NCBI RefSeq assembly: GCF_028389875.1
Contig: NC_084663.1
Span: 160,051,801-160,115,800 of the forward strand
Source of the DNA: Rhea pennata
Taxonomy: Eukaryota; Chordata; Aves; Rheiformes; Rheidae
Reading direction: 5' to 3'
Length of the DNA stretch: 64,000 nucleotides
The translations under genes were made by a program, and so were the position numbers. This document shows positions 60,701 to 64,000 of this stretch, one piece after another; the stretch's first letter is position 1, and every line of letters starts with the position of its first letter. A model generated the notes under the pieces. That model saw only the letters and a list, made by a program, of their open reading frames with translations. It made no database searches and had not been told where the DNA came from.

Positions 60701-63348
60701 TCTCTTCCATCAGCTGCTTGACAATATCACATCAAAACCAGAAGAAGGAAATAATCTCATCAGGTAGAAACTTTTGGTTTTTGTTTTTTGGGTTTTTTTC
60801 CCTTTGCCCCGTCCTAAATCTTACAGTGGTATGACTGTCTCTTCAGTCTCCCTCTTTGGTGGACTCTTCTTGTTTAACCTCATTTTCTTCAGCAGGGAAT
60901 GTCCAGTTACTGGACACATCATTCAGATATGTAGGGAAGTAGGAACTTCCAGGCCATGATTCATCTGGCCTATCTAGTGTATCTACCTTTGGTATAAATT
61001 AGCTAAACCTTGAAAAATGCATATTTTGTTGCGTGTCTACACTCTTTATTTGTAGACAACAAACACAGATATATATATCTATACCCAAAATGAAACATGA
61101 GGTAAGAGGTTTTCTACTTCTTTTCTTGGGGGAAGTTGTGCATCTTCCACTTGCAGATGTTTGTTACTGCTGAAATAATGGCTTATTTCTGACATGATCC
61201 TGAGCAAGTAGTGGGATGATGTGGCTAATGCGAAAATCAAAACTCCATGCATATGCTTTAATGGAATTAGAGATCTTTCAAAAATATCAGTTGATAAAAA
61301 TGAATGGGAAAGATTTAATACCTGTTGGGCTGCCAGTATGTAAGATAAAGAATATAGCTTTTACTTCTAATGTTTTATGAAATACTAAATAAAATATGTA
61401 TGACTGTTGTTACATTTTGAAGATTTATAAACAATATGACTCAGACAGTCAACATCACTATGGATAGCACTCACTTTGGACCCCTGGAACCTCTTTCTGC
61501 CAGTAATTATGAAGCCTTCACCAGAGGAAGGTGAGCACTTCCTTGCTTTAACCTACACCCTTAAAGAAATAGACATATTTGTCCTTGGGAAAAGGACACT
61601 GCACTTTTAGTTTTATATAATATACACACATGTTCTATATTTGTGGACTGAACTTTCTTCTCTTCAGTAAAGTTATTACTGGGCATACGGGTTCATCTTC
61701 TTGTGAAATCGCCTCAAAGACATTTGGATTTGGCAGTGCCTATACAATTATAATTAATGAGGTGAGTGCCAGTGCTATTGGTCAGTACAGAACTACTTTC
61801 ATGTTAACGTTTTCTTTGAGTTTTAAGAAAAGAATATTGCACAACTATCGCTCTTGTCCTTAATAAGATACATGAAAATTCTGTCACATGTACAAACTGT
61901 CTGAAGACGAAAACTTCATTAACTATACAAATAATGATAGATGTGATAGTGATATAATGTAAGACTTCATGACTAATTGCTTTAAATCTTTAGCCTTTCT
62001 TGACACTAAGGATTTACATGAATTCTGCTACCAAGTCATCAGTACTTTTAAACTCAGTTTGTCATGTTCGTATGCAATATTGATCATTTTTTACTTTTCT
62101 AGAAATGTTGTATGTGTACATATGATTATATAAATGATATAAAACTGTTTAGAATACTCTTAGAGTACAGATTTTTTTTCACTTTCTAATGTGCCATTTT
62201 AATGACCACTGTTACAGTGTTCTGGAAGCTCATTAACGGCAATATATGTTGAAGATATCCCACCGAATACAATCCACATGGCTTGGCAAATCCCTCAGTA
62301 TTTCCTTATTACATGTGGTGAAGTAGTTTTCTCTGTCACTGGACTGGAGTTTTCATACTCACAGGTAGGTTTTGCTCTTCAAAGGTCTCATTGCGTTAAG
62401 AGTCCTGAGTTAATCCTGTACAAAGGAAACTATCTTCTGTGATTTATTATTCCTTACATGGTAATTCCATGTTGCTGCTTTGAACCGTGGTGCTCTTATA
62501 GCCCCTTGGCAGGAACATAGGCTGGTACGAATTGGCTAGTTTCACTGGCATTTATTGTGTCTTCCATGGAGCAATGCTAAATTACACCGAATCATTTGAA
62601 GACATGGCCTCTAGCCCTCAAGTCACCTGCTCACACAAATGATTTTCCACTGGAAATAGGTGGAACTGTACTTCTGCTGTATGATCAAATTGGAGTGCCA
62701 ACATATGTAATGTGCTAGTACTTGTTCATTTTATCTCCACATCAAGATCGCATCAGTTTAACTCAGTTTTCTTCCCATATTGCCTTTCGCAGAAGTTTAA
62801 TCGTACACTTTTAATAACTTTTTCTTCTGATTTTTCAGTTTGTCTTATTAGCAGTACATGTCTCTTCCTTTAACTCCTGAGTCTATATACTAGAGAGGTT
62901 GGAACATTGTAAGATGTAGCTTGCACAACTGTGGTGCACTCAGGTTTCTTCGTTTAGTGTGTACCATGAGCCAGAGTCAGGTGTAAAACGTGCATGTTAG
63001 TTCCTTGTGCAAGTCAGCAAGCACAATGTAAACAGTGTTATAGCCAGCGCTGGAAATCTCTTGCTCTTCAAAGCCTTGGCCTATATAGGTCTCTAACAAT
63101 TTTTTAAAAATCTGCCCTGCCTCATAATGTTTGTTACACTATTAAAAATGTTGTAAACCTCAGAATAAACGATAAAGCCTGAGTTAGTTATTTCTTTTGA
63201 ATGCAGTGTTTGACTAACGCTAAGTCCCTTATTTCCATAGGCCCCATCTAATATGAAGGCAGTGCTGCAGGCAGGATGGCTGCTCACGGTGGCTGTCGGT
63301 AACATTATTGTCCTAATCGTGGCCGGAGCATCCAAACTCAGTGAGCAG
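36726..63348 (+). CDS. SLC15A1: SLC15A1 / PEPT1 proton-coupled oligopeptide transporter, join of 22 exons, 3' end missing
   Basis: Apical membrane symporter that moves di- and tripeptides with protons into enterocytes; MFS fold, PTR2/POT family, normally 12 TM segments with a large extracellular domain between TM9 and TM10. The 22 exons give 650 in-frame codons. Family landmarks, numbered from the exon 1 ATG: ExxER (E29, E32, R33), Tyr62-His63 (human Y56/H57), Y173 in [13 protein letters not shown] (human Y167), W300 (W294), D347 (D341) and E600 (E595). Human R282 is Lys288 here. Extracellular domain is about residues 390-585 with sequons at N451, N485, N502 and N508. About 63 residues (TM12 and tail) lie outside. 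SLC15A2 is the main alternative; the sequence and the DOCK9 neighbour favour SLC15A1. Confidence 0.96.
36748..36771 (+). repeat. (GGGGCC)4 hexanucleotide repeat
   Basis: Four uninterrupted GGGGCC units beginning 18 bases after the exon 1 donor, within the CpG island. Four G-runs of four make a G-quadruplex possible in DNA or nascent RNA. Confidence 0.92.
39206..39525 (-). mobile_element. CR1 LINE, 5'-truncated
   Basis: Minus-strand CR1 3' part: atagaatcagtacggttgga at the 3' end, through ggagactccacaacctctct and cagggaagaaattccccctc, to cctcatccccttgacactct. About 320 bases. Inserted antisense to SLC15A1 in intron 1. Confidence 0.93.
40005..40310. promoter_or_regulatory. SLC15A1: CpG-rich patch 320 bases before SLC15A1 exon 2
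   Basis: Local CpG cluster (ctcggcgcgatgcgagcgtg, cgctagcgcgggtcgcgcag, ccgggccgtg) with abrupt edges in AT-rich intron. It could be an alternative promoter or a regulatory island. Transcripts starting here would need the internal ATG of exon 2 or a downstream start. Confidence 0.4.
40634..40665 (+). CDS. SLC15A1: SLC15A1 exon 2 (32 nt)
   Basis: Short exon between a strong acceptor (ctctctctctcag) and donor cg|gtaagt. In the exon 1-derived frame it reads (V)[10 protein letters not shown]. It also contains an ATG in good context (ataATGG, 40652) whose frame (MADQR) would connect to exon 3 only by using an AG five bases inside it. The first frame is preferred because it uses the regular exon 3 acceptor. 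Confidence 0.75.
40666..44564 (+). other. SLC15A1: SLC15A1 intron 2 (3.9 kb)
   Basis: Contains a CT/TA microsatellite near 40778-40797 and a 46-bp tandem duplication (42924-43020). Open frames between 41000 and 44200 show no protein family. Confidence 0.75.
42924..43020. repeat. 46-bp tandem duplication
   Basis: Two nearly identical units beginning aaatcttgtcattttaatga and ending agaagccctt, plus the first bases of a third. Three or fewer differences are visible between the copies, suggesting a recent duplication. Confidence 0.93.
44565..44649 (+). CDS. SLC15A1: SLC15A1 exon 3 (TM1)
   Basis: 85 nt, phase 0 to 1: [20 protein letters not shown] then RFSYYGMR. It carries TM1 and the POT-family ExxER motif involved in proton coupling. 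Acceptor cttgccttcag, donor cgag|gtatgt. Confidence 0.95.
44744..44885 (+). CDS. SLC15A1: SLC15A1 exon 4 (TM2 region)
   Basis: 142 nt after a 94-nt intron, phase 1 to 2: [40 protein letters not shown] and DSWLGKF. Contains the Tyr-His pair (62-63) essential for proton coupling in PEPT1 and the first PTR2 signature ([12 protein letters not shown]). Confidence 0.96.
44886..46177 (+). other. SLC15A1: SLC15A1 intron 4
   Basis: AT-rich with a poly-A run at 46012-46027. An open frame at 45617-45823 lies in a locally GC-richer patch but shows no known domain. Confidence 0.75.
46178..46297 (+). CDS. SLC15A1: SLC15A1 exon 5 (TM3)
   Basis: 120 nt, phase 2 to 2: (K)[19 protein letters not shown], then [22 protein letters not shown]3 and the following loop. 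Donor cgt|gtgagt. Confidence 0.95.
46298..46966 (+). other. SLC15A1: SLC15A1 intron 5
   Basis: 669 nt, nothing recognisable beyond splice signals. Confidence 0.8.
46967..47066 (+). CDS. SLC15A1: SLC15A1 exon 6 (TM4)
   Basis: 100 nt, phase 2 to 0: (V)[19 protein letters not shown] followed by [14 protein letters not shown]. The [17 protein letters not shown] core is highly conserved in PTR2 transporters. Confidence 0.96.
47335..47425 (+). CDS. SLC15A1: SLC15A1 exon 7 (TM5)
   Basis: 91 nt, phase 0 to 1: [20 protein letters not shown] then [10 protein letters not shown]. Second PTR2 signature [13 protein letters not shown]173 corresponds to human Y167 needed for transport. Confidence 0.96.
47426..48584 (+). 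other. SLC15A1: SLC15A1 intron 7
   Basis: 1.16 kb without recognisable elements. Confidence 0.75.
48585..48668 (+). CDS. SLC15A1: SLC15A1 exon 8 (TM6 start)
   Basis: 84 nt, phase 1 to 1: (G)[19 protein letters not shown] then AALMAISL. Donor tga|gtaagt. Confidence 0.95.
48669..50474 (+). other. SLC15A1: SLC15A1 intron 8 (1.8 kb)
   Basis: Has a run of 13 G at 48930-48942 and a probable old CR1 fragment at about 49308-49480. Open frames at 49750-50130 overlap on both strands and show no family. Confidence 0.75.
49308..49480 (-). mobile_element. Possible old, diverged CR1 fragment
   Basis: ttggaaggacctcaaaggca and tctagttcatcccctgcc resemble the 3' end of older CR1 subfamilies in minus orientation (ggaaggacctc...catctagtccaacccc). 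Identity is lost after about 170 bases and no coding similarity is readable. Confidence 0.5.
50475..50557 (+). CDS. SLC15A1: SLC15A1 exon 9 (TM6)
   Basis: 83 nt, phase 1 to 0: (I)[19 protein letters not shown] followed by VQVSKCIG. Donor gga|gtaagt. Confidence 0.95.
50558..51771 (+). other. SLC15A1: SLC15A1 intron 9
   Basis: 1.2 kb, A-rich run at 50799-50822. Nothing else recognised. Confidence 0.75.
51772..51858 (+). CDS. SLC15A1: SLC15A1 exon 10
   Basis: 87 nt, phase 0: [20 protein letters not shown] then LDWASEKYD. Basic cytoplasmic loop between TM6 and TM7, well conserved in PEPT1. Confidence 0.96.
51859..53244 (+). other. SLC15A1: SLC15A1 intron 10
   Basis: Holds a CR1 fragment at 52122-52418. 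The remaining sequence shows no recognisable element. Confidence 0.78.
52122..52418 (-). mobile_element. CR1 LINE, 5'-truncated
   Basis: Minus-strand CR1 3' end with two complete terminal repeats (aatcacagaatcacagaatc) followed by agtacggttggaagggacct. It extends about 300 bases to the ORF2 C-terminal region ([20 protein letters not shown] on the minus strand). The frame is intact over about 70 codons, so it is relatively young. Confidence 0.93.
53245..53334 (+). CDS. SLC15A1: SLC15A1 exon 11 (TM7)
   Basis: 90 nt, phase 0: [20 protein letters not shown] then [11 protein letters not shown]300 matches human W294. Position 288, Arg282 in human PEPT1, is Lys here. Confidence 0.96.
53335..54904 (+). 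other. SLC15A1: SLC15A1 intron 11 (1.57 kb)
   Basis: Slightly GC-richer in the middle (53900-54600). No gene or transposon recognised; T-run at 54787-54799. Confidence 0.72.
54905..54949 (+). CDS. SLC15A1: SLC15A1 exon 12 (45 nt)
   Basis: Phase 0: [15 protein letters not shown], the conserved [11 protein letters not shown] segment. Acceptor ttcataaag, donor ttt|gtaagc. Confidence 0.95.
55052..55084 (+). CDS. SLC15A1: SLC15A1 exon 13 (33 nt)
   Basis: Phase 0: [11 protein letters not shown]. Very short exon, 102-nt intron before it. Donor cag|gtatgt. Confidence 0.95.
55122..55262. repeat. Mixed TA/TG/CATA dinucleotide-type repeat
   Basis: Alternating purine-pyrimidine sequence (tatgtatgtatgtgtgtgtg, atatatatatatat) through most of the 251-nt intron 13. 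Likely length-polymorphic. Confidence 0.85.
55336..55424 (+). CDS. SLC15A1: SLC15A1 exon 14 (TM8)
   Basis: 89 nt, phase 0 to 2: [20 protein letters not shown] then [10 protein letters not shown]347 matches human D341, proposed partner of the position-282 residue. Confidence 0.96.
55425..57262 (+). other. SLC15A1: SLC15A1 intron 14 (1.84 kb)
   Basis: Contains a CR1 at 56136-56472. The rest is AT-rich without recognisable genes. Confidence 0.78.
56136..56472 (-). mobile_element. CR1 LINE, 5'-truncated
   Basis: Minus-strand CR1 beginning cacagaatcatagaatcagt and running through the ORF2 C-terminal region. The minus-strand frame 56463-56215 ([40 protein letters not shown]) is open for 82 codons. 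Closely similar in length and sequence to the copies at 39206 and 52122. Confidence 0.93.
57263..57344 (+). CDS. SLC15A1: SLC15A1 exon 15 (TM9)
   Basis: 82 nt, phase 2 to 0: (T)[19 protein letters not shown] then [10 protein letters not shown]9 leading to the extracellular domain. Confidence 0.95.
57345..58667 (+). other. SLC15A1: SLC15A1 intron 15
   Basis: 1.3 kb, no recognisable element. Confidence 0.75.
58668..58793 (+). CDS. SLC15A1: SLC15A1 exon 16 (extracellular domain)
   Basis: 126 nt, phase 0: [40 protein letters not shown] and ME. KTLPVFP is the conserved entry to the extracellular domain; the rest is the variable part of the protein. Confidence 0.93.
58794..60159 (+). other. SLC15A1: SLC15A1 intron 16
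   Basis: 1.37 kb, AT-rich. Nothing recognised. Confidence 0.75.
60160..60309 (+). CDS. SLC15A1: SLC15A1 exon 17 (extracellular domain)
   Basis: 150 nt, phase 0: [40 protein letters not shown] and [10 protein letters not shown]. Contains an N-glycosylation sequon (N451-Q-T). Confidence 0.93.
60310..60713 (+). other. SLC15A1: SLC15A1 intron 17
   Basis: 404 nt without recognisable elements. Confidence 0.8.
60714..60763 (+). CDS. SLC15A1: SLC15A1 exon 18 (50 nt, extracellular domain)
   Basis: Phase 0 to 2: [16 protein letters not shown] plus two bases of Arg. Sequon at N485. Corresponds to the EKGENGIRF region of mammalian PEPT1. Confidence 0.93.
60764..61422 (+). other. SLC15A1: SLC15A1 intron 18
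   Basis: 659 nt with a short atatatatct palindromic run near 61069-61080. Nothing else. Confidence 0.78.
61423..61530 (+). CDS. SLC15A1: SLC15A1 exon 19 (extracellular domain)
   Basis: 108 nt, phase 2 to 2: (R)[19 protein letters not shown] then [16 protein letters not shown]. Sequons at N502 and N508. Confidence 0.93.
61668..61761 (+). CDS. SLC15A1: SLC15A1 exon 20 (extracellular domain)
   Basis: 94 nt, phase 2 to 0: (S)[19 protein letters not shown] then [12 protein letters not shown]. The FGFGSAYT element matches FGSAYT of mammalian PEPT1. Confidence 0.94.
61762..62217 (+). other. SLC15A1: SLC15A1 intron 20
   Basis: 456 nt, AT-rich, nothing recognised. Confidence 0.8.
62218..62364 (+). 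CDS. SLC15A1: SLC15A1 exon 21 (end of extracellular domain, TM10)
   Basis: 147 nt, phase 0: [40 protein letters not shown] and [10 protein letters not shown]600 in ITCGEVVF corresponds to human E595, which binds the peptide amino terminus. Confidence 0.96.
62365..63240 (+). other. SLC15A1: SLC15A1 intron 21
   Basis: 876 nt, no element recognised. Confidence 0.78.
63241..63348 (+). CDS. SLC15A1: SLC15A1 exon 22 (TM11), last exon in window
   Basis: 108 nt, phase 0: [20 protein letters not shown] then [16 protein letters not shown]. In mammalian PEPT1 the next residues open TM12 (WAEYILFAALL); that sequence is not found in 63349-64000, so at least one more exon lies downstream. Confidence 0.96.
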
Positions 63349-64000
63349 GTAAGTGCCCAGGCCACCAGCACGCTGCTGTTTTGCATAATGAGAAAGCAGC
63401 TCTGGTACAGAGGAGAGTCATCACGGATAAACCTCAAAAATCATAACTTTTGTCCATCTGCTACTAAAGTGGAATTTGTGCTTATAGTTGGCCTCATGAG
63501 ATTAAAGTGTTGGCTAGAACAGGGTACCAGTCAGATGTAGAATTAGTGTTTTACTGAACAACTCCATTGGAGCATGTAAATAACTCAGGCATGAAACTGA
63601 ATAATCTATTTGGATGAAAATTAGTGCTGAAGGTTGTGACAGAGTGGGAACTTGCCATTTGGAGCCTCATCTAAAGAGTCTGCTGGACTTCTTCCCTGTG
63701 TTTCTCCCTCTGCCCTCCAAAAAAAAACCCTTTAAACAACATTAACAAATACTTCTTCAACAAGAGTTGAAGAGTTTATCTATTGCTTGTCATTCCTAAC
63801 TCTTGCTTGGTCTGATGCCTTCTCTTGCAAGTAGTAGTTTCTGGTGTCTCTACAATAAATTGCTTCGTGTGGTGCGGAAAGGTGCAGAGTTCAGAACTTG
63901 AGCCTGGACAAGTGGGATTAAAATTTGCTAAAGTGTTTCCCACCAATGAACCTGCATCTCTGTTCCTCAGCCTTGCCAATCCCTTCTTTCTGCTGTCTCC
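63349..64000 (+). other. SLC15A1: SLC15A1 intron 22, 5' part
   Basis: Intron running off the window. An A-rich run lies at 63718-63727. The window ends in a pyrimidine-rich stretch but no acceptor leads to TM12-like sequence. Confidence 0.75.

Overview
The window comes from a bird nuclear genome. The evidence is CR1 LINE 3' ends in at least six places, two SINEs with tRNA-derived heads and CR1-type tails, spliced vertebrate genes with GT-AG introns, and the conserved neighbours DOCK9 and SLC15A1 in head-to-tail orientation. The tRNA-Ile/CR1 SINE resembles the TguSINE1 type known from passerines, so a passerine is a reasonable guess but not proven.

Layout, all protein genes on the + strand. 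(1) 1-15850: the 3' part of DOCK9, encoding most of the DHR-2 GEF domain, the C-terminus and the 3' UTR. There are eight constitutive coding exons in view plus two in-frame cassette exons of 6 and 36 nt. Its introns carry a tRNA-Val/CR1 SINE, a repeated 60-bp sequence, a CR1 LINE and a decayed gammaretrovirus-like ERV (gag-pro-pol, minus strand) ending at a tRNA-Ile/CR1 SINE. (2) 15851-35640: about 20 kb of intergenic DNA with no gene I can support, two CR1 copies, two GC/CpG-rich patches and small repeats. (3) 35643-36471: a long imperfect CCA/CTG-type trinucleotide tract on the edge of a CpG island, which is the SLC15A1 promoter and first exon. (4) 36726-63348: 22 coding exons of SLC15A1 (PEPT1), 650 codons, reading-frame continuous across every junction. 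The last exon(s), with TM12 and the cytoplasmic tail, lie beyond the window.

DOCK9 is a Cdc42 exchange factor and SLC15A1 a proton-coupled intestinal di/tripeptide transporter. They share no pathway; their adjacency is ancestral synteny. The points most worth a second look are the 6-nt microexon, the SLC15A1 start codon lying at an exon edge with its reading frame set by splicing, the two SINEs with unrelated tRNA heads on CR1 tails, and the simple-repeat tract plus GGGGCC repeats around the SLC15A1 promoter.
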